Source of the DNA: Deinococcus sp. JMULE3
GTDB lineage: Bacteria; Deinococcota; Deinococci; Deinococcales; Deinococcaceae
Length of the DNA: 64,000 nucleotides
Reading direction: 5' to 3'
NCBI RefSeq assembly: GCF_013337115.1
Contig: NZ_SGWE01000004.1
Span: 2,104,001-2,168,000, forward strand
A program made the position numbers and the translations under genes. Shown piece after piece: positions 42,551-52,672 of the stretch. Every line of letters begins with the position of its first letter. Position 1 is the first letter of the stretch. The notes under the pieces are model-generated. The model searched no databases. It was not told the origin of the DNA and saw only the letters and a program-made list of their open reading frames with translations.

Positions 42551-42621
42551 CTGTCTTGCATGGCGGTTCACAGGGCAGCGGAGGGGAGACCAGTCCGGCC
42601 TCCCCTCCGCTGCGGCGTTCC

Positions 42622-43767
42622 CTACCGGCGTTTGCGGCGGATGGCGTCCTCGTACACGGCTTCCAGCGCGGCGGCGCGGGTGGTCAGGTCGTACTGCGCG
42701 GCGCTGGCCCGCGCACCGGCCTGCAGCGCGGGCAGCCGGGCGGGCAGCAGGGTGTCCAGCAGCCCCTCTGCGAGCGCCTCGGGCGTGGCGGCGCGGACGG
42801 TGCCGTTCACGCCCTCCTGGATCAGGTCCAGCGCGGCGGGACTCTGCGCGGCGACCAGCGGCGCGCCCGCCGCGAGCGCCTCGATCATGCTCATCGGGAG
42901 CACCTCGCTGGTGCTGGCCGTGATGAACGCGTCGGCGGCCGCCAGCGCCTGCGGTACCCGCTCGTAGGGGACCGGGCCGGTGAAGGTCACGCCCTCGGGA
43001 GCCGACTGTTCCAGCGCGGCGCGGCTGGGGCCGTCCCCGACGACCAGCAGGCGCAGGTCCGGGCGGCTGGCGCGGGCGCGGTCGAAGGCGCGCAGCATGA
43101 CGTCCAGGTTCTTCTCGGGGGCCAGTCGCCCCAGCGACACGACCAGCGGCGCGTCTGGCGACACGTGGTACTGCTCGCGGAACGCGGCGCCCGTCGCGGC
43201 GCGGAACGCGGCGAGGTCCACCGGGTTCGGCATCAGGTCCACCTGACCCTGGAAGCCGTACTCGCGCAGCATGTCCACCATCGCGCGGCCCGGCGCGAGC
43301 ACCGCGTCCACCCGGCGCGCGAAGGCGCTCACGTGCGGGCGCAGCACCGCGCGGCCCACCCGCTTGGGCATCGGCGCGTAGTGCAGGTACTGGTCGTACT
43401 GCGTGTGCGCCGTGTACACGACAGGCGCCCCGGACAGCCGCGCCCACTTCAGGGCCAGCTGCCCCGCCAGGAACGGGTGCATGGTGTGCAGCACGTCCAG
43501 CCCGCGCAGCGGCAGCCGCGAGGTGAGCAGGGGGCCCGGCGCGAGCATCACGGGGTAGTCCGCCGGGGCGCCCAGCGCCCGCGCGCCCGCGAACGAGGAA
43601 TTCAGGCGGTACACGCCGTCCTCGTGGGGCGGCATCAGCGGGTGGCGCGGCGCGAAGATCCGCACCTCGTGCCCACGCTCGCGCAGGCCCCGCGCGAACA
43701 GCGCCGTGCTGGTCGCCACCCCGTTCCGGGACGGCAGGTAGGTGGCAGTGACAATCCCGACGCGCAC
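42622..43767 (-). CDS. Glycosyltransferase family 4 protein
   Basis: 381 aa. GT-B enzyme resembling the diacylglycerol glycosyltransferase/mannosyltransferase branch: [51 protein letters not shown] and a donor site [20 protein letters not shown]. Probably adds a sugar to a membrane lipid, by analogy only. GTG start at 43767 with TACACT 6 nt upstream, leaderless. Divergent from hisA. Confidence 0.87.
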   Translation of the reverse strand: MRVGIVTATYLPSRNGVATSTALFARGLRERGHEVRIFAPRHPLMPPHEDGVYRLNSSFAGARALGAPADYPVMLAPGPLLTSRLPLRGLDVLHTMHPFLAGQLALKWARLSGAPVVYTAHTQYDQYLHYAPMPKRVGRAVLRPHVSAFARRVDAVLAPGRAMVDMLREYGFQGQVDLMPNPVDLAAFRAATGAAFREQYHVSPDAPLVVSLGRLAPEKNLDVMLRAFDRARASRPDLRLLVVGDGPSRAALEQSAPEGVTFTGPVPYERVPQALAAADAFITASTSEVLPMSMIEALAAGAPLVAAQSPAALDLIQEGVNGTVRAATPEALAEGLLDTLLPARLPALQAGARASAAQYDLTTRAAALEAVYEDAIRRKRR

Positions 43768-43826
43768 CCGCGCAGTGTAGCCCCCCCCGGCGCCCCCGCG
43801 CGAGCAGGCCCCGTATCCTGAAGCGG

Positions 43827-44540
43827 ATGCAAGAGCCGCTCATCATTCCCTGCGTGGACATCCAGTCCGGCCGCGCCGTGCGCCTGTTCGAAGGCGACCC
43901 CGACCGCGAGACCGTCTACTTCAATTCGCCCCTGGACGCCGCCCGCCACTGGGTGAGCCTGGGTGCGGGCCTGGTGCACCTCGTGGACCTGGACGCCGCC
44001 ACCGGACGCGGCGAGAACCGCGCCGTGATCGCCCAGATCACGCAGGAACTCGGCGTGCCCGTGGAGGTCGGCGGCGGCATCCGCAGCCGCGACGCCGCCG
44101 AGGACCTGCTGCGCCTGGGCGTGGACCGCGTCGTGATCGGCACGGCGGCCGTCAAGCAACCCGAACTCGTGCGGGAATTGATCGCCGCGCACGGCCCCGA
44201 GCGCGTGGTCGTCAGCCTGGACGCACGCGGACTGGAGGTCGCCACGCACGGCTGGGCGCAGGGCAGCGGCGTCATGGTCGCCGACCTGACCCCCACCCTG
44301 GCCGACGCGGGCCTGGAAACCCTGATCTTCACGGACGTCACCCGCGACGGCACCCTGCGCGGCCTGAACCGCGACCTGATGGCGCAGGTCCGCCGTCTCT
44401 GGACGAACACCCTGATCGTGGGCGGCGGCGTCGCGAACCTGGACGACGTGCGCCTGCTGCGTGAGGAGCGCATCGAGGGCGCCATCGTGGGCCGCGCCAT
44501 CTACGAGGGCACCCTGCCGTTCCCCGCCACGCTGGACTGA
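43827..44540 (+). CDS. hisA: ProFAR isomerase (HisA)
   Basis: 237 aa beta/alpha barrel. Catalyses the Amadori rearrangement of ProFAR to PRFAR in histidine synthesis. Catalytic Asp in [13 protein letters not shown] (residue 11) and Asp in [12 protein letters not shown], with phosphate-binding GGGIRS and GGGVAN. Leaderless: TATCCT ends 7 nt before the ATG. Not next to other his genes here. Its TGA stop is the target of repeat copy 7. Confidence 0.94.
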   Translation: MQEPLIIPCVDIQSGRAVRLFEGDPDRETVYFNSPLDAARHWVSLGAGLVHLVDLDAATGRGENRAVIAQITQELGVPVEVGGGIRSRDAAEDLLRLGVDRVVIGTAAVKQPELVRELIAAHGPERVVVSLDARGLEVATHGWAQGSGVMVADLTPTLADAGLETLIFTDVTRDGTLRGLNRDLMAQVRRLWTNTLIVGGGVANLDDVRLLREERIEGAIVGRAIYEGTLPFPATLD

Positions 44541-44672
44541 TCCGGATTCCGTCTGTTTCGTTGACAACCCGGGACAGCACCGGGTTGCCAACTCCACGCC
44601 CGGAACCCGTTTCGCTCCCGCTCGCTCCGCTCGGGTTGAAAGGTTTTGCAAACCTTTCAACCGGAGTCCATA
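44541..44672 (+). repeat. TGA-targeting intergenic repeat, copy 7 (132 bp)
   Basis: Flanked by TGA at 44538-44540 (hisA stop) and 44673-44675. The second hairpin, TTGAAAGGTTT/AAACCTTTCAA, is perfect. Immediately followed by a truncated second element. Confidence 0.88.
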
Positions 44673-44675
44673 TGA

Positions 44676-44720
44676 TCCGGACTCCGGTTGAATAGCGTAT
44701 CAAGCCGTTCAATCCGAGCC
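44676..44720 (-). repeat. Truncated remnant of the same repeat family
   Basis: Starts TCCGGACTCCGGTTGAA right at the TGA of copy 7 and keeps one hairpin, but breaks off before the LRR stop codon. Suggests repeated insertion at the same TGA followed by decay. Confidence 0.6.
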
Positions 44721-44726
44721 GCTGCG

Positions 44727-45287
44727 TTACAGGTACACCTGTCCGCCCCGCGCGATCAGCGCGTCGAAGGCGTCCGGTAACTTCTCGATGCGGTTCCAGC
44801 GCAGGTCGAGTTTCCGCAACCCCGGCAGGTGCGCCAGTGCCTCCGGGAGGGTGGTCAGCCTGTTGGCGCGCAGGTCGAGGGTGTGCAGTGCGCTCAGGCC
44901 GCCCAGCGTATCCGGCAGGTGCGTCAGGGCGTTGAAGCGCAGGTTCAGCGTGGTCAGGCGCGACAGGTGCCCCAGCGAGTCCGGCAGCGCCGTCAATGCG
45001 TTGCCCTGCAGGTCCAGCACCTCCAGCGCCCCGCACCCGCCCAGGCTGGCGGGCAGAGCGGTCAGGCGGGCGTTCATGACGTGCAGTTCCCGCAGCGCAC
45101 CCAGCGCCCCGACGCTGTCGGGCAGGGCCTCCAGCGGGTTGCCGTACAGCCGCAGCTCCGTCAGCGAGCGCAGGTCACCCAGCCAGTCCGGCAGGCGCGT
45201 CAGGGCGTTGTCCGTCACGTTCAGGTACGTCAGCGCGCCCAAATGCCGCATGGACTCCGGCAGTCCCGTCAGGCGGTTATGACTCAT
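44727..45287 (-). CDS. Leucine-rich repeat protein, C-terminal part of a split gene
   Basis: 186 aa, about eight 23-residue LRRs of the pattern L-x-x-L-x-L-x-x-N-x-L-x-x-L-P. Leucine-rich repeats mediate protein contacts. It starts MSHNRLTGLP in mid-repeat: the ATG (45287-45285) consists of the last A of repeat copy 8 plus TG of its duplicated target, with GGAG 5 nt upstream in the repeat. It was formerly the continuation of the gene at 45370-45795. Whether the half protein folds and works is unknown. Confidence 0.8.
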   Translation of the reverse strand: MSHNRLTGLPESMRHLGALTYLNVTDNALTRLPDWLGDLRSLTELRLYGNPLEALPDSVGALGALRELHVMNARLTALPASLGGCGALEVLDLQGNALTALPDSLGHLSRLTTLNLRFNALTHLPDTLGGLSALHTLDLRANRLTTLPEALAHLPGLRKLDLRWNRIEKLPDAFDALIARGGQVYL

Positions 45288-45419
45288 ACGGACTCCGGTT
45301 GAAAGGTTTGCAAAAACTTTCAACCCGAGCGGATGCGAGTAGGAGCGAAACGGGTTCCGGGCGTGGAGTTTACAACCCGGTGATGTTCCGGGTTGTAAAC
45401 GAAACAGACGGAATCCGTA
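45287..45419 (-). repeat. TGA-targeting intergenic repeat, copy 8 (133 bp), splitting the LRR gene
   Basis: Reverse orientation, flanked by TCA at 45284-45286 and 45420-45422. Arms TTTACAACCCGG/CCGGGTTGTAAA form the central hairpin. Deleting the repeat and one TCA rejoins the two LRR frames as FLYL-SHNRL, which fits the LRR consensus exactly. Confidence 0.9.
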
Positions 45420-45795
45420 TCAGGTACAGGAACGCCAGCCGCTCCAGCCCGCCGAACACGTCCGGCAGGGCCGCCAGCGCGTTGTGCCCCAGGTCCAGCA
45501 TCCGCAACTCGCGCAGGTCACCCAGCGCGTCCGGCAGCGCCGTGAAGCGGTTCGCGGACAGGTTCAGCGTCCGCACCCCGCCGCGCGTCCACACCCAGTC
45601 CGGCACGCCCGTCAGCGCATTGTCGTACACGCTCAGCGCCGTCAGGTCCGGCGCGGCCTCCCGCTCCGGCAACGCGCCCAGGCCCAGCCCGTCCAGATTC
45701 ACGCGCCGCACCCCCGACCAGTCCGGCAGGTCCAGCAGCGCCGCCCCCCGAACTTCCGAGAGGTGCTGGTGGACGGGCATGGGGGCAGCAGACAT
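45370..45795 (-). pseudogene. Leucine-rich repeat protein, N-terminal part truncated by repeat copy 8
   Basis: 141 codons. Residues 1-125 are genuine: an N-terminal cap and about four LRRs (RTLNLSANRFTALPDALG). The last 16 residues (from IRIPS on) are read from the inserted repeat before a stop at 45370. Leaderless start: TACGCT ends 6 nt before the ATG. The intact ancestor would have been about 310 aa. Confidence 0.82.
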
Positions 45796-45897
45796 GCCCG
45801 CAGCGTAGCGGCAGCGGGCACGGCGCGGGCATGCACTTGAGCTGCGGGCTCGGAGGACACCTGCTCATTCCTCACCGCCCACAGCTCGTGGCCCGGC

Positions 45898-46758
45898 TCA
45901 GTCCTTCTTGGGCAGGGCGAGGCCCATCTGCTGGTACATCTGGTACTGCGGGGCGCCGCCGAGCATGTTCTGGCCGCCGTCGACGGGCAGGATGACGCCC
46001 GTGACGTAGCTGGCGGCGTCAGACACGAGGAACAGGGCGGCGTTGGCGATGTCCTGCGGGATGCCGAAGCGGCCCAGGGGGACGGTGCCCATGAACTGGC
46101 GGCGGGTCTTCTCGTCGGGCGCGAGGCGGGCCATGCCTTCGGTGCCGTCGATGGGGCCGGGGATGATGGCGTTCACGCGGATGCCGCGCAGGCCCCATTC
46201 GACGGCGAGGGTGCGGGTCAGGGCGTCCACGCCGGCCTTCGCGGCGACGACGTGCGCCTGCATGGGCACGGGCACGCCGTACGCGCTGATGGAGAGGATG
46301 TTCCCGCCGGGGGTGGTCAGGTGGGGCGCGCAGGCCTTGATGGTGTGGTACGTGCCGAGCAGGTCGATCTCCACGACGGTCTTGAAGCCGTTGGGGCTGA
46401 TGCCGTCCACCGGGGCGGGGAAGTTCCCGGCGGCGCCCGCCAGGACGATGTCGATGGGGCCGAAGGTCGCCACGGCCTGTTCGGCGGCGGCCTGCATGGC
46501 GGCGATGTCGCGCACGTCGGCGCTCACGCCGATGGCCTGCCCGCCGGCGTCCGTGATGCCCTGCGCGGCCGTCTGGGCTTTCTCGAGGTTGCGGCCCAGG
46601 ATGGTGACCTTGCAGCCGTGCGCGGCGAAGCTCTGCGCGATGCCGAGGTTGATGCCGCTGCCGCCGCCGGTGATCAGGGCGTGCTTGCCCTGCAGCAGGT
46701 CGGGGCGGAAGGTGCTGTCGGCGGTGCCGGGCTGGAGGGTGCCGGGGTTCTGGCTCAT
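45898..46758 (-). CDS. SDR oxidoreductase, 2,4-dienoyl-CoA reductase-like
   Basis: 286 aa. Cofactor motif [15 protein letters not shown]. The active-site region reads [25 protein letters not shown] in part: the Lys is present but the usual Tyr is His, as in the peroxisomal-type 2,4-dienoyl-CoA reductases, whose TEG loop ([13 protein letters not shown]) is also shared. Probable role: NADPH-dependent removal of conjugated double bonds during beta-oxidation of unsaturated fatty acids. Downstream of an ECH1-like gene on the same strand. Confidence 0.8.
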   Translation of the reverse strand: MSQNPGTLQPGTADSTFRPDLLQGKHALITGGGSGINLGIAQSFAAHGCKVTILGRNLEKAQTAAQGITDAGGQAIGVSADVRDIAAMQAAAEQAVATFGPIDIVLAGAAGNFPAPVDGISPNGFKTVVEIDLLGTYHTIKACAPHLTTPGGNILSISAYGVPVPMQAHVVAAKAGVDALTRTLAVEWGLRGIRVNAIIPGPIDGTEGMARLAPDEKTRRQFMGTVPLGRFGIPQDIANAALFLVSDAASYVTGVILPVDGGQNMLGGAPQYQMYQQMGLALPKKD

Positions 46759-46774
46759 GGTGGGGCTCCTTGAA

Positions 46775-46855
46775 GGGGTCTGAGGGGCGGAGGGTCTAAA
46801 GGTCTAAGCGGTCCAGGTCGAGGGTCTTTGACGCTTCGACCCTCGTCCCTCGACC
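46775..46855. repeat. GGGTC-type repeats between the two fatty-acid genes
   Basis: GGTCTGAGGGG, GGGTCTAAAGGTCTAAG and a hairpin GGTCGAGGG/CCCTCGACC. Related to the patch at 16620-16732. Both lie just before start codons of reverse-strand genes. Confidence 0.45.
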
Positions 46856-47593
46856 CTATTTCAGTGCCTGCGCGAGGCCGCCTGCGGTCATGTGCTGGGC
46901 GTTCCAGCGGACGGCCTGGTCGAGGCTCTGCGCGTGGGGCAGGTGCGCGTGGAGGGTGCGTTTGGTGCCCTCGACCGCGCGGGGCGGCAGGGCGGCCAGC
47001 CCCGTGGCGAGGGCGTTCGCCCTCTCAAACAGGGCGTCGGGGGTGGGCAGGAGTTCGGTGATCAGACCCCAGCGTTCGGCGGTCTGGGCGTCGATGGGGT
47101 CGCCGGTCAGGGCGAGGTGCGCCGTGCGGCCGGTGCCGATCAGGTGCGGGAGGCGTTGCAGGCCGCCCAGGTCGGCGGTGATGCCCAGTTTGACCTCGGG
47201 GAGGCTGAAGCGGGCGTCTGCGCTGGCGATGCGGATGTCGCAGGCGCTGATGAGTTCCAGGCCCGCGCCGATGCACCAGCCGTGCACGGCGGCGATCACT
47301 GGGATGGGCAGCGCGGCGAACGCGTCGATGGCGGCGTGCATCTCGGCGACGACCGCCGCGAAGGCGTCGGGGTCGCCCAGGGTGGGGGCGATGACGGGGG
47401 CGCTGGCGCGGACGTCCAGTCCGGCGCTGAAGAGGTCCTGGCCGCGCAGGATCAGCGCGCGGGCGCCGCCCAGTTCGTTCAGGACGCGGGGGATTTCGGG
47501 CCAGAAGGTCGGGCCCATGCTGCCTTTCTTGCTGGTCAGGGTCAGCGTGGCGACCTCACCCGCGTGGGTGAGATTCACGTTCTGGAATGTCAT
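46856..47593 (-). CDS. Crotonase-family protein, dienoyl-CoA isomerase-like
   Basis: 245 aa. Oxyanion-hole strands FSAGLDV and [37 protein letters not shown], given here as its 20 core residues, has the acidic residues in the positions used by delta3,5-delta2,4-dienoyl-CoA isomerase (ECH1) rather than plain hydratase. Paired with the dienoyl-CoA reductase-like gene it would complete an auxiliary route for polyunsaturated acyl-CoAs. Leaderless: TACAGT ends 6 nt before the ATG. Confidence 0.78.
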   Translation of the reverse strand: MTFQNVNLTHAGEVATLTLTSKKGSMGPTFWPEIPRVLNELGGARALILRGQDLFSAGLDVRASAPVIAPTLGDPDAFAAVVAEMHAAIDAFAALPIPVIAAVHGWCIGAGLELISACDIRIASADARFSLPEVKLGITADLGGLQRLPHLIGTGRTAHLALTGDPIDAQTAERWGLITELLPTPDALFERANALATGLAALPPRAVEGTKRTLHAHLPHAQSLDQAVRWNAQHMTAGGLAQALK

Positions 47594-47705
47594 GCGTTCA
47601 CTGTACCCCGCCGAAGTGAACCGGGTTCAAAATTCGGGGCGGAGGAGGCTGGAGGTGACCGGGTGCGCGCAAGGGCGCGCCACGGCTGGTCTAGAATGCC
47701 CGGCA

Positions 47706-49283
47706 ATGTCGGCCGTCACTGCCCCCGCCGAGTCCGCCCCGGTCCCCCCGGCGGGCGTCCCGGCGCGCGTGCCCAGCCTGCGGCAGGTGCTGCTGCGGCC
47801 CTTCATCCTGCCGTTCGCGCTGCTGCTGGGCGTCGGCGGCGTCGTCACGTACGGCGTGAACCGCAACGACGAGGCCCTGCAGCGCGTGGTGGACGCCCAG
47901 GCGCGCCTGCAGCTGATCTCGGACCTGACGACGCAGGTGTCCGTCATGGAAAACGGACAGCGGGGTTTCGTGATCACCGGGCAGCCCGCGTTCCTGGAAC
48001 CCTACGAGAACGGCAAGCTGATCTTCCAGGCCGACGTGTTCGCCCTGCACGACCTGAGCGTCACGGACGTCCAGCGCACGAACCTCGCGCGCGTGCAGGC
48101 ACTCGTGACCCGCTGGGACGAGGACGCCGCGCAGAAGGAGATCGCGGCCCGGCGTCTGTCCCTGCAGCAGGCCGCCGACCGCGTCGGTAACGGCGTGGGC
48201 CGCACGCTGCTGAACGACGCCCGCGACATCCTGAACGTCATGTACCGCAACGAGTCTGGCCGCCTGCACGACGCCACGCAGTCCAGTCAGGACCTGCTGG
48301 TCCGCGTGCAGTGGGTCACGGTGGGCGGGCTGCTGCTGGGCATCACGCTGCTGGCCCTCACCGCGTACCGCGTGACCCGCACCGTCCGCCGCACCGTCAT
48401 GGACCTGAACGGCGCCGCGCAGGCCATCGCGCAGGGCGACTACGCCCGGCGCACGCCCCGCCTGCCCGTGCGGGAATTCGCGCAGCTGGGCGCGCAGTTC
48501 GACGCCATGGCGGGCGCCGTGCAGGACCGCGAGACGCAACTGCGCGCCGCCGCCGAGGAACTCAAGGCCAGCAACACGCACCTGGAGCGCAGCAACCGCG
48601 AACTCGAACAGTTCGCGTACGTCGCCAGTCACGACCTGCAGGAACCCCTGCGGACCATCGGCAGCTACACCGAACTGCTCGCCCGCCGCTACCAGGGGAA
48701 ACTCGACGACCGCGCCGACCAGTACATCGCCTTCACGACCTCCGCCACGCTGCGCATGAAGACCCTGATCCAGGACCTGCTGGCGTACTCCCGCGTGCGC
48801 AAGGCCCCCCGCGCCGCGCAGGACGTGAACCTCGGCGACCTCGTCGGCGAGATCCTCGCGGACCTCGAGGTGCAGATCACTGGCAGTGACGCTCAGGTGG
48901 ACGTCGGCCCGCTGCCCACCGTGAGCGGTAGTCCCGAACTGCTCCGGCACGCCCTGCAGAACCTCATCGGGAACGCCCTGAAATTCCAGCAGCCCGGCGT
49001 GCCCCCCCGCGTCCGCGTGACCGCCGAACGCGAGGCGCGCCGCTGGGTGATTCACGTGCAGGACAACGGCATCGGCATCGCGCCCGAGTACCACGAGCGG
49101 ATCTTCGGGGTGTTCCAGCGCCTGCACGGCCTCGACGAGTACGCCGGGAGCGGCATCGGGCTGGCCGTGACGCGCAGCGCTGCCGAGCAGCTGGGCGGCG
49201 AGCTGTGGCTGGACAGCACCCCCGGTCAGGGCAGTACATTCCACCTGGCGCTGCCGCACGCCCCCACCGGAGACCCCACATGA
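47706..49283 (+). CDS. Sensor histidine kinase with CHASE3 and HAMP domains
   Basis: 525 aa. Two membrane helices (about 30-50 and 198-220) bracket a CHASE3 extracytoplasmic sensor ([20 protein letters not shown]). HAMP and coiled coil follow (about 220-300), then HisKA with the phospho-acceptor His309 in SHDLQEPLR, and HATPase motifs [15 protein letters not shown] and GSGIGLAV. Resembles phytochrome-type kinases lacking the photosensor. Start chosen at 47706 after TAGAAT (8 nt), leaderless. ATGA overlap with its response regulator. Confidence 0.92.
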   Translation: MSAVTAPAESAPVPPAGVPARVPSLRQVLLRPFILPFALLLGVGGVVTYGVNRNDEALQRVVDAQARLQLISDLTTQVSVMENGQRGFVITGQPAFLEPYENGKLIFQADVFALHDLSVTDVQRTNLARVQALVTRWDEDAAQKEIAARRLSLQQAADRVGNGVGRTLLNDARDILNVMYRNESGRLHDATQSSQDLLVRVQWVTVGGLLLGITLLALTAYRVTRTVRRTVMDLNGAAQAIAQGDYARRTPRLPVREFAQLGAQFDAMAGAVQDRETQLRAAAEELKASNTHLERSNRELEQFAYVASHDLQEPLRTIGSYTELLARRYQGKLDDRADQYIAFTTSATLRMKTLIQDLLAYSRVRKAPRAAQDVNLGDLVGEILADLEVQITGSDAQVDVGPLPTVSGSPELLRHALQNLIGNALKFQQPGVPPRVRVTAEREARRWVIHVQDNGIGIAPEYHERIFGVFQRLHGLDEYAGSGIGLAVTRSAAEQLGGELWLDSTPGQGSTFHLALPHAPTGDPT

Positions 49284-49720
49284 CCAGACCCGTCCAGATC
49301 CTGCTCGTCGAGGACAACCCCGCCGACGTGATGCTCACCCAGGAAGCCTTCGAGGAGGCGCACTTCCCGCACCACCTCAGCCACGCCCGCGACGGCGTGG
49401 ACGCCCTGAACTTCCTGCGCCGCAGCGAGGACCACGCGGGCGCCCCGCGACCCGACGTGATCCTGATGGACCTGAACATGCCCCGCATGACCGGCCTGGA
49501 ACTGCTCGACATCCTGAAAGAGGACGCCGAACTGCGCAGCATCCCTGTGATCGTCCTGACCACCAGCCGCGCCGAGAGCGACATCTGGCGCAGCTACAAC
49601 CTGCACGCCAACGCGTACATTCCCAAGCCCGTGTCCATTGCGGAATTCGTGGAGGTCATCGAGACGCTCGGGAACTTCTGGTTCCACAAGGTCGCGCTGC
49701 CCCAGCCGCCCCGCCCCTGA
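49280..49720 (+). CDS. Single-domain response regulator, Rcp1/CheY-like
   Basis: 146 aa receiver domain without output domain. Acidic pocket VEDN (Glu11, Asp12), phospho-acceptor Asp64 in LMDLNMP, Thr/Ser in LTTSRAE and Lys in IPKPVS. Typical partner of CHASE3/phytochrome kinases. Start overlaps the kinase stop. The target of the phosphorelay is not in this window. Confidence 0.93.
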   Translation: MTRPVQILLVEDNPADVMLTQEAFEEAHFPHHLSHARDGVDALNFLRRSEDHAGAPRPDVILMDLNMPRMTGLELLDILKEDAELRSIPVIVLTTSRAESDIWRSYNLHANAYIPKPVSIAEFVEVIETLGNFWFHKVALPQPPRP

Positions 49721-49811
49721 CCCAGCGCCCACGATCCAGCACTGACTATCCAGGGCTGACGACCCACGGCAGATGACACGGGGAAGTTGGCACGAAGGAC
49801 ACGAAGAAAGA

Positions 49812-49843
49812 GGAGGCCCCCGAGCAGTGCGCCGGGGGCCTCC
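49812..49843 (-). terminator. Terminator of the glycine-zipper gene
   Basis: An 11-bp stem (49812-49822 with 49833-49843), with CTCTTTCTTCG following on the reverse strand. Nothing else seen in 49721-49856. Confidence 0.82.
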
Positions 49844-49856
49844 GTCCGTGACGGGT

Positions 49857-50429
49857 TTACATCGTGGGGTTGTGGTCCATGCGGCGCGCGCCGCTGTCCA
49901 CGATCTCGCCGCCGTGACGGGCGACGGCGTCCATCAGGACGTCCTGCGGCACGCTGTCATGCACGGCCACGACGCGGCCACCACTGTTGATGGTGCTGTC
50001 CATGCGGTCGTAGTACGTGTCGTCCACGTCGTAACGGTCCGTGACGCCGGTCTCGTCGACGCCCATCGCGCCGCCGGTCGCGCCGACTGCCGCGCCCACG
50101 CCGGAACCCAGCGCGGCCATGCCCAGGATCACGGGAAGGGCCAGGCCGCCCGTGGCGATGGTCGCGCCGGTCGCCAGGATGCCCGCAGCGGCGCCCACGA
50201 CGGCGCCCACGCCCGTGCCCTTCACGGCGCCCGCACCGGCGTCCTCGGCGGTGCCGCCCACGCCGTCGCCTTCCATGGTCATGTGACCGGCGCCGTCCGT
50301 GGCGGGGGTGCCGTCGGCGCGGCGGGTGTAGGTGCTGGTGCCCATGGTGGGCGCGATGACGCCCTGGCCCTGAAGATCAGCAGTGAAGGCGTCGGCCGCA
50401 GCCACCGTCGGGAACAGAATATGTTTCAT
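49857..50429 (-). CDS. Glycine-zipper hypothetical protein
   Basis: 190 aa. The N-terminus [20 protein letters not shown] and C-terminus resemble the ferredoxin-like halves of general stress protein 17M-type proteins. The middle (about residues 68-123) is a long Gly/Ala segment with glycine-zipper spacing ([15 protein letters not shown]), able to insert in or lie on a membrane. Two domains probably meet in a hairpin-like layout. Start at ATG 50429. Stress-related role is inference. Confidence 0.68.
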   Translation of the reverse strand: MKHILFPTVAAADAFTADLQGQGVIAPTMGTSTYTRRADGTPATDGAGHMTMEGDGVGGTAEDAGAGAVKGTGVGAVVGAAAGILATGATIATGGLALPVILGMAALGSGVGAAVGATGGAMGVDETGVTDRYDVDDTYYDRMDSTINSGGRVVAVHDSVPQDVLMDAVARHGGEIVDSGARRMDHNPTM

Positions 50430-50697
50430 GAGATTCAGTCTTCCCCGCCGCCCCGCCGCCCCCATGAGAGGTCCCCCAACGCCCGTTGGGGTGCCCCTGA
50501 CTGGACCCTGATCACTTCCTCATCGAACGCGCTGCCAGACAGCATGCGCGCAGGCCAGACCCCGAGCGATACCCAGTCGCCCCATCAGTGGAGGGAACGG
50601 CGAGTCGCGTTCAGGACGGAGTCGGTGGGTTGATGCCTGCGTGACTGGCTCGCACTCAGCCGCATGGGGCCCTGTGCAGCCGCTGCTCAGACTCGGG

Positions 50698-50712
50698 CGC
50701 CATACGGTGGCG
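50698..50712. promoter_or_regulatory. Candidate TetR-type operator
   Basis: Palindrome CGCCA-tacgg-TGGCG lies 43 bp upstream of the TetR gene start. TetR-family proteins often repress themselves through such sites. The rest of 50430-50754 shows no gene. Confidence 0.35.
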
Positions 50713-50754
50713 TCTGGTGCTCCTCCATCCACGCGCCGTACCGTGAGGACGCCC

Positions 50755-51297
50755 ATGACCCTCACCCCCGACGACTGGCTGCACGCCGCGTACCACCTCT
50801 TCGCGCAGGACGGCCCGGACGGCGTGCGGGTCGAGCGACTGGCCCGCACGCTGGGCGTCAGCAAGGGCAGCTTCTACTGGCACCACCGCGACCGTCAGGC
50901 GCTGCTGACCACGCTGCTGGACCGCTGGGAGACCCTCAACACCACCCTGATCGCGCACGCCGAGCAGGGCGGCCCCCCACGGGCCTGCGTGCAGCGCGTG
51001 CTGGACCACCTGTTCGACGGCGCGCCCACCTCGCTGCGCAGCGAGACGCAGTTCCTCGCCTGGAGCCGCACCGACCCGCAGGCCGCCGTCGTCACCGCCC
51101 GCGTGGAGGACCGCCGCGTGGCGTTCCTGACCCGCCAGCTGCGCCGCAGCGGCCTGAACGACCCCGACGCCGCTCAGCGCGCCGAACTGCTGTACGCCGC
51201 CCTGATCGGCCTGCTGGACCGCACAGGGCGGGACGCCATCGCTGACCCCACGCCGCTGCGCACGCACCTGCTGACCCTGATCCCGGAGGACGCATGA
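50755..51297 (+). CDS. TetR family transcriptional regulator
   Basis: 180 aa. An N-terminal helix-turn-helix (about residues 8-50; VERLARTLGVSKGSFYWHHRD) is the TetR DNA-binding domain. The C-terminal ligand domain is not recognised. Start 50755: GAGGA is about 6 nt upstream, and the longer frame from 50641 would run through the promoter region. ATGA overlap with a DUF3995 membrane protein gene, its likely co-regulated partner. Confidence 0.87.
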   Translation: MTLTPDDWLHAAYHLFAQDGPDGVRVERLARTLGVSKGSFYWHHRDRQALLTTLLDRWETLNTTLIAHAEQGGPPRACVQRVLDHLFDGAPTSLRSETQFLAWSRTDPQAAVVTARVEDRRVAFLTRQLRRSGLNDPDAAQRAELLYAALIGLLDRTGRDAIADPTPLRTHLLTLIPEDA

Positions 51298-51701
51298 CAC
51301 CGTATTCCACCCTGGCTACCCTGATCCTGCTCGCCCTGGCCGCCGTGCACGTCTACTGGCTGTTCGGCGGGCGCGCCGGACTGACCGCCGCGCTGCCCAG
51401 CCGACCCGGCACGTCCGGCGGACCGCTGTTCACGCCGGGACCGGGCGCCACCGCCCTGGTCGCCGTGGCCCTGCTGAGCGGCGCCGCGCTGGTCCCGCTC
51501 GCCGCGACCTTCAACTGGGCGCGCTGGGCGACCCTGGCGGCTGGGGTCGCCTTCGGCCTGCGCGTGGTCGGGGACTTCCGGTACCTGGGGCTGTTCAAAC
51601 GCGTGCGCGGCACCACCTTCGCCCGTTGGGACGACCGGCTGTACATCCCGCTGTGCGTGACCCTGAGTGGACTGCTGCTGCTCGCCGCGCGGCTCGCTTA
51701 A
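51294..51701 (+). CDS. DUF3995 membrane protein
   Basis: 135 aa, four hydrophobic helices. AAVHVYWLFGGRAGLTAALP at the N-terminus and GDFRYLGLFKRVRGTTFARWD near the C-terminus (key part D-F-R-x-x-G-L-F-K) match the DUF3995 pattern. Function unknown. Coupled to the TetR gene. Confidence 0.8.
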   Translation: MTPYSTLATLILLALAAVHVYWLFGGRAGLTAALPSRPGTSGGPLFTPGPGATALVAVALLSGAALVPLAATFNWARWATLAAGVAFGLRVVGDFRYLGLFKRVRGTTFARWDDRLYIPLCVTLSGLLLLAARLA

Positions 51702-51713
51702 TGGTGGCCCGGG

Positions 51714-52634
51714 TCAGCCGACCTGCTGCGTCTCGAACACCCGCGCGGGTTTCAGGAACTCGTCCTGCGCGGCGACGAGCTGAATCTCGCGGGTGCCCGC
51801 CAGATGAGTGCGCTGCAGCAGCGCGTACAGGGCGCTCATGGACAGGCTCAGGGCCTGCGCGGCGTCCCCACCGCGCAGGTAGTGCCCCAGGAACAGCGCC
51901 GCGATGGCGTCCCCCGTGCCGTTGCGCGGCGGGTCCAGCGGCAGCAGCGGCGTGCGGCACAGCCACGCGCCATCATCCGTGACGACCAGCGTCTCGATGC
52001 TCTCCTGCGGCGCGCCGCTGCGCACCAGACTGGTCACCACCACGATCCTCGGCCCGCCCGCACGCAGCCGTTCTCGCAGGGCGCGGGCGGCCTCCAGCGC
52101 GTGCTCCAGCGTGTCCACCGTGTGCCCGGTCAGGAGTTCCAGCTCGAACTGGTTCGGCGTGACGAGATCCGCCTCCGGAATCGCCTGCGCGGCGATCAGG
52201 TCCGGCAGTTCCGGGCGGACGAACACGCCGCGCCCCACGTCCCCCATGACCGGGTCGCAGGCGTACAGTGCGTCCGGGTTCGCCACGCGCACGCGCCGCA
52301 CGGCGTCCACGACGGCCGCGACCGTGCCCTCGCTGCCCATGTACCCGCTGAGGACCGCGTGGCAGCCACCCAGCGCGCCGCGCGCCTCGATCCCGTCGAT
52401 CAGGTCCGCGACCTGCTCGGGCGGGAAAAGCGCCCCCGTCCACGCGCCGTACCCGGTGTGGTTGCTGAACTGCACCGTGTGAATCGCCCAGACCTCGAAC
52501 CCCAGGCGCTGCAGCGGGAACACGGCCGCTGCGTTCCCCACGTGCCCGTACGCCACCCACGACTGGATACTCAGGATGTTCTGCGGCAGGGTCGGCGGGG
52601 TGACAGCCGGAGCGGCGGGCGAGGCGTCCTTCAT
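51714..52634 (-). CDS. pdxY: Pyridoxal kinase
   Basis: 306 aa, ribokinase fold. Phosphorylates pyridoxal to [24 protein letters not shown] is the family's N-terminal substrate segment (residues about 20-40). [19 protein letters not shown] and the anion-hole [13 protein letters not shown] are conserved. Start at ATG 52634: TATGCT is 7 nt upstream, leaderless. Convergent with the DUF3995 gene. Confidence 0.93.
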   Translation of the reverse strand: MKDASPAAPAVTPPTLPQNILSIQSWVAYGHVGNAAAVFPLQRLGFEVWAIHTVQFSNHTGYGAWTGALFPPEQVADLIDGIEARGALGGCHAVLSGYMGSEGTVAAVVDAVRRVRVANPDALYACDPVMGDVGRGVFVRPELPDLIAAQAIPEADLVTPNQFELELLTGHTVDTLEHALEAARALRERLRAGGPRIVVVTSLVRSGAPQESIETLVVTDDGAWLCRTPLLPLDPPRNGTGDAIAALFLGHYLRGGDAAQALSLSMSALYALLQRTHLAGTREIQLVAAQDEFLKPARVFETQQVG

Positions 52635-52672
52635 GCCGCCCAGCATACCCGCCGCCCCCGCGTGCGCCCGGA

